Assembly: GCA_043822165.1 (NCBI GenBank)
Contig: JBDRCA010000122.1
Span: 1-8,539, forward strand
DNA length: 8,539 bases
Direction of reading: 5' to 3'
Origin: SCGC-AAA252-I15 sp043822165
GTDB taxonomy: Archaea > Altiarchaeota > Altiarchaeia > IMC4 > SCGC-AAA252-I15
This document shows positions 1 to 6,014 of the stretch, piece by piece. The notes under the pieces were generated by a model. It was not told the origin of the DNA. It was given only the letters and a program-made list of their open reading frames with translations, and ran no database searches. The position numbers were made by a program, and so were the translations under genes. Each line of letters opens with the position of its first letter. The stretch's first letter is position 1.

Positions 1-224
1 ATCGCGTCTTCGGCGAACGCGTCTATGTTGGGGGTAGTATCCCTGAAGTACCCGTAGACTCCCATATGATCCGCCCGAAGAGTGTCAACGCTTATCAGTA
101 TCACGTTGCATCCCCTGCACATTGGATCATCTGCACCAGTCTGGGATTTATACTCTTTAGCAAGCAGAATCAGAAACAATGTCAAAAACAACAATACTAC
201 AACAACTAATGCCCTCCTTGTCAT
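1..224 (-). CDS. Sulfatase-superfamily protein, N-terminal part only (cut by window edge)
   Basis: Seventy-four codons are visible; the rest lies beyond base 1. The protein opens with MTRR, then one strongly hydrophobic segment (about residues 5-22), so it is a signal anchor with the enzyme domain outside the cell. A CxxC pair (C36, C39) follows. The sulfatase fold then begins with NVILISVDTLRADHMGVYGY (40-59), containing the usual metal-ligand Asp (D47), and continues with TTPNID (63-68). This is the standard opening of the sulfatase/alkaline-phosphatase superfamily; the nucleophile region is outside the window, so sulfatase and phosphotransferase cannot be told apart. Its ATG overlaps the stop of the upstream M24 peptidase gene as ATGA, which implies co-transcription and translational coupling. 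It resembles the 1026-3080 protein in the fold opening but has one TM segment instead of about five. Confidence 0.85.
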   Translation of the reverse strand, partial: MTRRALVVVVLLFLTLFLILLAKEYKSQTGADDPMCRGCNVILISVDTLRADHMGVYGYFRDTTPNIDAFAEDA

Positions 225-982
225 ATTAGTCTTCTGATCTCATTCTGGATACCGGTCGAAACATTCATTCCCTCTTCGCTGACATAGACGTCGACTTCCG
301 TTCTCACCCCGAAATCCCTAAGGTATACGCCCGGCTCGACGGTGAAACAGGAGCCGGAAACCACAACACGTTCATCCTTCATCTTATAGTTGTCCGGGCA
401 CACTCCCTCTCCGACAAGCTCCCTCCCCAAACTATGGCCCGTCCTGTGTGTGAAAAACCCTCCCAAGCCGCGCTCCGTGATAAAGCATCTGGCGGCATCA
501 TCCAGCTCAAAACCCCGCACAGGAATTCCCTCAACAAACGAGCGTCTAAGCTTCTCGAGCACTGCATCCCTTGCTCCGGCGATTATTGCGAAGGCATCAG
601 CGTACTTTGACGGAATTTTCTCTCCAGTGTATCCCATCCACGTCATGTCCGCGTATATGCCGGATTCCTCGTCTACTTTCGCAAACACGTCAACCAAGAC
701 AAGCGTATCGGGTCCGATAAATTCGTCATTCCTTGCTGCGTGATGTGGCTCCCTCGTACCCTCACCGAAAGCGACAACGGGCATTCCGCTTGACACAAGC
801 CCCGCCTCGGCGTATCTCCGCGTAATGTAGTCTTTAACATCAAATTCACTCAGACGCCGCCCCTCAGAAATCGCATCTGTTATCAACTTGAATGCGTCAT
901 CCTTTATCCCGCACAGAAGATCCGCGGCGGCGGCGTGCAGTCGAAGCTCACACATGGTCAAAACAGGGTTCTCGTCCACCAT
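221..982 (-). CDS. M24-family metallopeptidase (Xaa-Pro peptidase-like), catalytic domain only
   Basis: A 253-residue soluble, probably cytoplasmic 'pita-bread' metalloprotease of the type that removes N-terminal residues or splits Xaa-Pro bonds. All five dinuclear metal ligands expected of M24 are present: D98 (LVDVF), D112 (ADMTW), H183 (TGHSLG), E216 (VEPGVY) and E229 (RTEVDV). H80/H81 and H179 are likely substrate-site histidines. TW after the second Asp replaces the usual TR, and D98-D112 is slightly longer than usual, suggesting a distinct subfamily. There is no N-terminal creatinase-type domain; archaeal PepQ-type enzymes are usually about 100 residues longer. The start is taken at 982; an in-frame ATG at 955 (residue 10) would still keep the whole fold. 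The gene is first in a minus-strand operon with the partial sulfatase-like gene (ATGA overlap) and divergent from the 1026 gene. True substrate (Xaa-Pro versus other) is not determinable. Confidence 0.9.
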   Translation of the reverse strand: MVDENPVLTMCELRLHAAAADLLCGIKDDAFKLITDAISEGRRLSEFDVKDYITRRYAEAGLVSSGMPVVAFGEGTREPHHAARNDEFIGPDTLVLVDVFAKVDEESGIYADMTWMGYTGEKIPSKYADAFAIIAGARDAVLEKLRRSFVEGIPVRGFELDDAARCFITERGLGGFFTHRTGHSLGRELVGEGVCPDNYKMKDERVVVSGSCFTVEPGVYLRDFGVRTEVDVYVSEEGMNVSTGIQNEIRRLI

Positions 983-999
983 AGGTTATTCGAGCAAAG

Positions 1000-1009
1000 T
1001 TTATTTAAG
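1000..1009. promoter_or_regulatory. Shared TATA-like box for divergent genes
   Basis: The 43-bp gap between two divergent ATGs (982 minus, 1026 plus) contains a single AT-rich core, TTTATTTAAG. It reads as CTTAAATAAA on the other strand. Its centre is about 22 bp from each start codon, a little closer than the typical archaeal TATA spacing of about 26 bp to the transcription start. No Shine-Dalgarno sequence precedes either ATG, so leaderless or nearly leaderless transcripts are likely both ways. Confidence 0.5.
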
Positions 1010-1025
1010 CACTGAGAATTAATTC

Positions 1026-3080
1026 ATGCACGAAAATAAAATGCGCTCAATAATTGATGAATGGAAGAGTCTGCGTGTAGTCTCCTCTATCGCATTTATC
1101 CTCGCATCCTCTTTTTCCATGGCTTTCGCCTACTGGTTCTACTTCCAGGGAATCACACTCAATATTACTCTGGGCAGGGCGATGTTTTTCGACCCCGACT
1201 CAAGGGTAATGCATAACCTAATATACGCGACTCTTCTCCTGGCGTCCGCATGGATTTCATACTCCCTGCTCGCGTCAAGGCTATTCAAATTAAGGCTCGT
1301 CGAAGTCATGCATCTTGACGCTAAAACGTATTTACCCCTCACGCTTCTCGTCGCATCATCGTTTAAGTACTTCTATTACGTCCGGTACGCGGGCTACGCA
1401 ATACTCGCGTTGACTGTCTTCTTCTTCATCTTTGCGAAAACCAAAGCCTTCCAAAGCATGCGGGATGGAAAAACCAGTCTGCCCGGAAAAATCAACTCAA
1501 ACATTATCTCGACGGCGGTATGTTCGTATCTCATATTGTCTGCCGTGGCTGTGCCACTATACGACTTGGACAGGGATGATGCCAGAAGCATTCTTTTCGG
1601 AGGAGGAGACTGCGACGACTTGAATACAGCAGTCAATCCCTGGGCGGAGGATGTTCCCTGGAATGACGTTGATGAGGACTGTGACGGCGCGGACTTCGTC
1701 TTTGAATACGCTGGCGGCGATAAGCCAAATGTCGTCTTGATAGTAGTTGACACTCTGAGGGCGGATCATCTCGGCTACGCCGGATACGGGAGGAATACGT
1801 CGCCTAACATAGACTCGCTGGCGGGGGAGGGTGTCGTCTTTACGAATGCTTTTGCAGTGGCGCCCTGCACTTTCCCTTCAGTTAACTCTATGTTGACTTC
1901 ACAGGATGCTGTGTTTTTTAACGTTAACCGTTACGGTATGGTTCATTTTAATCGTTTCGGCGGCTTTTCCTCAAATAGCAAATTGGCCATCCCTGATTCC
2001 GTGGAGACTCTCGCAGGCTTTCTGAAAGACAGGGGCTACTACACGAAGGCGATTATAACGTCTCCGATAGTCGACTCTATTCTCGGAGGTAAGCAGGGGG
2101 GTCTTGACGACTTTAATCACGTGGACGGCACGTGCCAGGACAGGGAGCATTGGGTGAGATTGGGTTTCAGGTCTGCGGAGTGCACGACGAATCAGTCTAT
2201 CCGGTGGCTTGAGGAATACAAGAGTGTCCACCCATTCTTCCTCATGGTGCACTACTTTGACCCTCACCACTACTATGAGCCTCCTCCCCCTTTTTACGGG
2301 CTATATGGAGACTACGTGTCGGACAATGAGTACGTGAATGAGGGTGCTGCTGCAGCGATACAGAGGGCTGTAAGAAACGACAGCATTAGTCTGACTCCAG
2401 AGGACGTGAAGCATCTTGTCGACTCGTATGACTCTGAAATAAACTACCTGGATTTTAATCTGGGGCTTGTGTTCGACAAGTTGGGGGAGCTGGAGGTTTT
2501 GAACAATACCCTCATAGTATTCACAAGCGACCACGGGGAAGGCTTTTTTGAGCACCCGTACTCTGTCATGCATTGTCTTGACGCGTACAGGGAGCAGCTT
2601 CACGTCCCATTGTTCATGCGGGTGCCCGGCGTCTCTCCCCTCATTATTGACGATTCCGTAAGCTCTCTTGATGTTGTGCCGACGCTCTTGGATTTGCTCG
2701 GGTTTTCCTTTGAGGGGAGCGGGTTCGAGGGCAGGAGTTTGTCGCCTGTCTTCTCTGGGGGGAGTGTCGGGCCCGGTTTCACCAACTTCTTCGAGGTCCG
2801 CAGGCCTGATGAGCAGGTTCAGTTGCGGGGCGTGCAAAGCAGCAGCGGAAAACTAATCTATGACGTGATGTCCGGCTCATACGAGTACTTCGACCTTGAA
2901 AGCGACCCCCTCGAATCCGTTAACGTGTGGGATGCTAATCTGACCGAGTCAAGGCGGCTTAAGGAACTCTTGTTCGACCAGATGATTTCAGATGAGCGGA
3001 TGCTGGACGACGTGCAAGGAGTGGGCGTACCTGATGATTCTGTCACTAAATTACTAAGGGAGATGGGCTACATAAGATAG
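1026..3080 (+). CDS. Membrane-anchored sulfatase/phosphotransferase-like enzyme with inserted MopE-like metal-binding motif
   Basis: 684 residues. Approximate order: four to five TM segments (about 18-38, 64-84, 102-118, 120-138, 158-177), an acidic metal-binding motif (195-223), and a sulfatase/alkaline-phosphatase-superfamily domain (about 234-560) with a C-terminal tail. The catalytic domain starts PNVVLIVVDTLRADHLG (metal Asp D242), has YFDPHHYYEPPPPF (410-423) and ends the active site with SDHGEGFFEH (501-510; D502 and H503 probable metal ligands). In the nucleophile segment PCTFPSVNSMLTS, the residue two before Pro is T282, where true sulfatases carry the Cys or Ser converted to formylglycine; C281 is one place off. 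With the multi-TM N-terminus this resembles LtaS/EptA-type phosphoglycerol or phosphoethanolamine transferases, but substrate is unknown. Residues 195-223 contain DCDD, NP.A.D and DEDCDGAD, the pattern of the MopE-type putative metal-binding motif, with C196 and C219 able to form a disulfide outside the membrane. It is the first gene of an operon with the nucleotidyltransferase 1 bp downstream. Confidence 0.88.
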   Translation: MHENKMRSIIDEWKSLRVVSSIAFILASSFSMAFAYWFYFQGITLNITLGRAMFFDPDSRVMHNLIYATLLLASAWISYSLLASRLFKLRLVEVMHLDAKTYLPLTLLVASSFKYFYYVRYAGYAILALTVFFFIFAKTKAFQSMRDGKTSLPGKINSNIISTAVCSYLILSAVAVPLYDLDRDDARSILFGGGDCDDLNTAVNPWAEDVPWNDVDEDCDGADFVFEYAGGDKPNVVLIVVDTLRADHLGYAGYGRNTSPNIDSLAGEGVVFTNAFAVAPCTFPSVNSMLTSQDAVFFNVNRYGMVHFNRFGGFSSNSKLAIPDSVETLAGFLKDRGYYTKAIITSPIVDSILGGKQGGLDDFNHVDGTCQDREHWVRLGFRSAECTTNQSIRWLEEYKSVHPFFLMVHYFDPHHYYEPPPPFYGLYGDYVSDNEYVNEGAAAAIQRAVRNDSISLTPEDVKHLVDSYDSEINYLDFNLGLVFDKLGELEVLNNTLIVFTSDHGEGFFEHPYSVMHCLDAYREQLHVPLFMRVPGVSPLIIDDSVSSLDVVPTLLDLLGFSFEGSGFEGRSLSPVFSGGSVGPGFTNFFEVRRPDEQVQLRGVQSSSGKLIYDVMSGSYEYFDLESDPLESVNVWDANLTESRRLKELLFDQMISDERMLDDVQGVGVPDDSVTKLLREMGYIR

Positions 3081-3081
3081 G

Positions 3082-4137
3082 ATGGCTGGAGAGGAAACGT
3101 TTATCTTGCAGGCTCTTGATGGAAGCCAGGGGGGAAAAGGAATCATTGAGCAATTAGACTTCGGATGTGTCCTAGACATCTCAGCCCGCCACGGCGTAAA
3201 ACCCCTCCTCCACGCGAAAACGAAAAAAGTTGCCGGGCTTCCCGGCTTCTTCGTGAAAGACCTTGAGGAATCCTACCACGAGAATCTTTCCCGAAACATG
3301 TTCCTCTCAAGCCAGCTCAGGAAGATAGTCCAGGCCTTAAACTCCAAGAACATCTCTTTTATGGTCTTTAAGGGCGTTTTGCTTGCAGAGGAATACTACG
3401 GGGACGTTGGTTTGCGGCCTATGGCGGATTTGGACATTCTGGTCAGAGAAAAAGAAAGAGCCAAGACAGGTGAAATACTGGGGAGCCTAGGATACTTTAT
3501 CCCCACAGGCTATGACTCAGATTTTTCGGGAAAATACAGGAGCCACATACCCTACGTAAGCGACCACAGGATACGCCACTCAGTTGAGGTTCACTGGGCG
3601 TTAACCCAGAAAGTCCGTTTCAGCTTGGATATGGATGGTATTTGGACTGGCTCGGAAACATACAGCCTTGACGGGATTCAGGCCAAGTCCATGTCTCGTG
3701 AACGCCTACTCTCGTATCTTTGCGTCCACTTCACCCACCACCTCCACTATCCTGAAGGAAGCTTTCGGCCCAAGCTCATCTGGCTCTACGACATTCACCT
3801 GCTTGTTGGCCAGGGAAGCGTTGACTGGGAGGGTTTGGTTGAGACTGCGAAACTAGAGAGAACCAGGATTGCGTTGTATGCTGCGCTTTATCTTGCGAGA
3901 AGATTCCTCGGAACAAACGTTCCTGAAAACGTCCTTGACGGTTTGAAACCCGGTTTCATAATACGCGGACTACTACACTTCCTCCTTGATGACTCAAGCC
4001 TTTACTTTAGAAGGTATCCTAAAAGCAAGATAGCGTGCACCCTCTTAAGCGAGCTTTTGATCGAGAGGATGTTGGACAGGTTTGCGTTCACCGTGAAATT
4101 CATTTTAAGGGAGATAGAGTACCTTTTCAGGCACTAA
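3082..4137 (+). CDS. Nucleotidyltransferase-family protein (NTP_transf_5 type)
   Basis: 351 residues, soluble. The family signature is clear in the first third: FMVFKGVLLAEEYYGD (93-108) followed by LRPMADLDILV (111-121), where K97-G98, R112 and the Asp pair D116/D118 match the KG...R..DxD pattern of nucleotidyltransferase-fold proteins (PF14907). VEVHW (168-172), HFTHHLH (216-222) and WLYDIHLL (234-241) match the later conserved blocks of this family. The Asp pair would bind divalent metal and NTP; the acceptor is unknown. Related proteins often occur in exopolysaccharide and peptide-modification loci, which fits the surface-glycan setting here. The ATG lies 1 bp after the upstream stop with no Shine-Dalgarno at proper spacing, so translation is probably coupled to the membrane sulfatase-like gene. 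The first 75 residues and the C-terminal helical region carry no motif that I recognise. Confidence 0.85.
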   Translation: MAGEETFILQALDGSQGGKGIIEQLDFGCVLDISARHGVKPLLHAKTKKVAGLPGFFVKDLEESYHENLSRNMFLSSQLRKIVQALNSKNISFMVFKGVLLAEEYYGDVGLRPMADLDILVREKERAKTGEILGSLGYFIPTGYDSDFSGKYRSHIPYVSDHRIRHSVEVHWALTQKVRFSLDMDGIWTGSETYSLDGIQAKSMSRERLLSYLCVHFTHHLHYPEGSFRPKLIWLYDIHLLVGQGSVDWEGLVETAKLERTRIALYAALYLARRFLGTNVPENVLDGLKPGFIIRGLLHFLLDDSSLYFRRYPKSKIACTLLSELLIERMLDRFAFTVKFILREIEYLFRH

Positions 4138-4140
4138 GAC

Positions 4141-4159
4141 ATTGCATTTATCTTGCAAT
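4141..4159. promoter_or_regulatory. Inverted repeat around a TATA-like box (candidate operator/promoter)
   Basis: ATTGCA (4141-4146) and TGCAAT (4154-4159) are a perfect 6-bp inverted repeat separated by TTTATCT. The central AT stretch is centred at about 4150, 27 bp upstream of the ATG at 4177, the expected place for an archaeal TATA box of a leaderless gene. A dimeric regulator bound to the arms would block TBP. The repeat lies just after the stop of the preceding gene; a terminator is less likely because the stem is AT-rich and no T-tract follows directly. Confidence 0.45.
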
Positions 4160-4176
4160 AATCCGATATTATCTTT

Positions 4177-4539
4177 ATGGGTGTTCAAGCCAAAATCGGC
4201 GTCGGCGGCAGAGATCCCGAATCCATAAATGATGTCTTGCATGCGCTCTTCTGGAAGGACCCGGAGCTTGCCGGCAAGGCCGGGGACTTTCTCGAATACG
4301 TGAAGTCCTGGTCCCGCACCGAGACCCCTTACAGGGTCAGCCAGTGGGAATCATACTGCGAGAAATCCGGCTTAACGCAGAGCCAATACCACAACATCCT
4401 GCGAAGGCTACGGCGCGCAGGACTCATAGACAAGAAATACAGCAAACAGGCGTGCGACCACCACCTATTCCTGTCCGGGCGGTTCTCAAGCCAGCTCGGA
4501 GCGCTGGCAAGCATCTGGGACGAGTTCACAACCCTTTAA
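4177..4539 (+). CDS. Small winged-helix DNA-binding protein, probable transcription regulator
   Basis: 120 residues. Residues about 53-85 read as a helix-turn-helix: SQWESYCEKSGLTQSQY is helix-turn then recognition helix, followed by HNILRRLRRAGLI. A likely wing spans about 86-99 (DKKYSKQACDHHLFLS), and a closing helix (about 101-117) has the FSSQLGALASIWDEF pattern. The phrase '(hydrophobic)xxLRRAGLI + basic wing' is typical of MarR/ArsR-like or other archaeal winged-helix regulators. About 50 N-terminal residues precede it, the first 12 glycine-rich and probably flexible. I cannot name the subfamily. It stands alone on the plus strand, 39 bp after the nucleotidyltransferase, with its own TATA-like box inside an inverted repeat, which suggests autoregulation. 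It converges on trkH with only 4 bp between stops. Its targets cannot be deduced. Confidence 0.7.
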   Translation: MGVQAKIGVGGRDPESINDVLHALFWKDPELAGKAGDFLEYVKSWSRTETPYRVSQWESYCEKSGLTQSQYHNILRRLRRAGLIDKKYSKQACDHHLFLSGRFSSQLGALASIWDEFTTL

Positions 4540-4543
4540 TCTT

Positions 4544-5965
4544 TCACGTGACTGCGCTGTTTCTTTTGCTGGGCGCGAACACGTGCACTACCAAAACAAG
4601 CATAGATATTATCTCTACTCTGCCAGCCAGCATCTGTGCAGACAACAGTATCTTGGATGCCATGGAAAGAGAGGATATCTTGACAGTGGAAAGCCCCACG
4701 GTCCCGAGCGCCGAAGACGAGACGAAGAAGCCGTCGACGGCAGACACGCCGTCCAACATGAGAAACAACATCCCCGCGAAAAGAACCATAATGTATGCGA
4801 AAAAATAAAGCCACACTCCACCGAACTCGTGCTCATTCAACGCCCTGCCTCCCAGCTTGAACGGCAATACAACGCTCGGCGGATTCGCAGTCTTTCTCGC
4901 GAACCAGAAGACGCCGTAAACCAGGATAACCACTCTAATAACCTTCAACCCCCCCGCAGTGCTCCCCAATCCCCCGCCAATTATCATGAAAACAGACGTC
5001 ACAACCTTAGTGAGCTCCGAAACCGAGCTAAAATCAATGTCAGAGTAACCCGTCGTAGTCACCGCCGAAACCGAATTAAAGAAGGCCTTACCTGCGGCAT
5101 CCGAGAGCCCGAATCCCTCGACCATGAACAATCCCGTGAAAACCATGACTCCAACCAAAAGCAACAGCATAATCGCCTTGACCTCGATATCCCTCAAAAC
5201 CTTGCCCAACTCCCCTGAAAACAACCTGTAATGCACAGTAAACGAAAAACCCCCAGCAACCATCAACAACACAATCAACACCTTGCTCGCAAACCCCGTA
5301 TACACGACATCCGATGCCGCGAACCCCCCCGTCGAAAGAGACGTAAACACATTGTTGACCGACGAAAAAGCGTCCATCCCGGAAATCCAAAGCAGGATGA
5401 AACCCGCCAAAGAATAAAACAAATAAATCTTGATAATCATCTTCGCGCTCCTCCTAACAGAAGGCAAAAAACGATTACTATCCTGCTCCTGCCTGTAAAG
5501 ATAAAGACTCGCCAACCCCTCCGACAACGTCGAAAACGACAAAACAATAATCCCGATTCCTCCAATCCACTGCATAAGACTCCTATAAAAAAGAAGGCTC
5601 AACCCATACCCGTTCAAGTCGTCGATGACGCTCAAGCCAGTCGTAGTATAACCCGACACGCTCTCAAAGAAAGCGTCAACGACACCCCCTGAACCCACCC
5701 CAAACCAATACAAAAAAGGCACAGCCCCGAACAAGGAAACAACCACGAAAGCAGCAGCCGACAAAACAACCGCGTCAGACACAGAAAGCTCCTTCTGCGG
5801 CATACGCGACAAGACCGCCCCCGCCAAAAAACTCAGTGCTCCCCCCACTACGAACGGAGTGGCATCCTCCCCGTAGAAGAGTGCAACGACAGCCGGCAGA
5901 AGAATAATCAATGCATTAACCTTCAAAAAAACCCCGACGTAAGGCGCAATCTTGGGAAGAGACAT
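4544..5965 (-). CDS. trkH: TrkH/KtrB-family potassium transporter membrane subunit
   Basis: 473 residues from the chosen ATG. The family consists of four fused M1-P-M2 repeats, and all four pore loops are visible: SGYTTTGLS (104-112), SLSTGGFA (209-216), SAVTTTGYSD (300-309) and SSALGTVGLST (417-427), each carrying the filter glycine. Other conserved blocks are MQWIGGIGI (131-139), GGGLGSTAGGLKVIR (330-344) and LAGRVEI (446-452). The length matches TrkH (about 480). It would carry K+ through the cytoplasmic membrane and normally needs a cytoplasmic nucleotide-binding RCK partner (TrkA/KtrA), which is not encoded in this window. The frame stays open up to 6073, but the extra 36 residues are non-conserved, overlap the upstream gene, and the usual TrkH N-terminus begins at MSLPKIAPYVG. 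The ATG at 5965 lacks a Shine-Dalgarno sequence. It lies 49 bp after the O-antigen-ligase-like gene and has a separate TATA-like box, so it may be transcribed independently. Confidence 0.95.
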   Translation of the reverse strand: MSLPKIAPYVGVFLKVNALIILLPAVVALFYGEDATPFVVGGALSFLAGAVLSRMPQKELSVSDAVVLSAAAFVVVSLFGAVPFLYWFGVGSGGVVDAFFESVSGYTTTGLSVIDDLNGYGLSLLFYRSLMQWIGGIGIIVLSFSTLSEGLASLYLYRQEQDSNRFLPSVRRSAKMIIKIYLFYSLAGFILLWISGMDAFSSVNNVFTSLSTGGFAASDVVYTGFASKVLIVLLMVAGGFSFTVHYRLFSGELGKVLRDIEVKAIMLLLLVGVMVFTGLFMVEGFGLSDAAGKAFFNSVSAVTTTGYSDIDFSSVSELTKVVTSVFMIIGGGLGSTAGGLKVIRVVILVYGVFWFARKTANPPSVVLPFKLGGRALNEHEFGGVWLYFFAYIMVLFAGMLFLMLDGVSAVDGFFVSSSALGTVGLSTVKISSLSMASKILLSAQMLAGRVEIISMLVLVVHVFAPSKRNSAVT

Positions 5966-5996
5966 CTTTTCTAGAATAAAAAATATGAACGCTGCC

Positions 5997-6006
5997 TTAA
6001 ATTTAG
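5997..6006 (-). promoter_or_regulatory. TATA-like box upstream of trkH
   Basis: On the minus strand the sequence reads CTAAATTTAA, within the 49-bp gap between the O-antigen-ligase-like gene and trkH. Its centre is about 36 bp upstream of the trkH ATG, which would place a start site roughly 10 nt before the ATG. It resembles the boxes at 1000-1009 and 7396-7405. It may be only incidental AT-rich spacer if trkH is read through from upstream. Confidence 0.3.
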
Positions 6007-6014
6007 CGTTACGC

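Noticed and set aside
213..218. AGGAGG on the minus strand as a Shine-Dalgarno sequence
   Set aside because: It lies after the ATG of the partial sulfatase-like gene (codons 3-4, Arg-Arg) and no start codon follows at a suitable spacing; it encodes the positive residues before the TM anchor.
390..743. 117-codon plus-strand open frame
   Set aside because: Antisense to the M24 peptidase; Ser/Pro-rich low-information peptide.
2301..2837. 178-codon minus-strand open frame
   Set aside because: It lies inside the catalytic domain of the 684-residue sulfatase-superfamily gene on the other strand and shows no recognisable motif.
4141..4159. Inverted repeat as an intrinsic terminator of the upstream operon
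   Set aside because: The stem is only 6 bp and AT-rich, without a following T-tract, while its loop coincides with the expected TATA position of the next gene.
4583..5692. Long plus-strand open frames (4583-5218 and 5231-5692)
   Set aside because: They are antisense to trkH, whose four pore motifs are clear. The predicted peptides are rich in N, H, R and Q with no motif; the plus strand is A/C-rich here because the coding strand uses T/G-rich hydrophobic codons, which removes stops.
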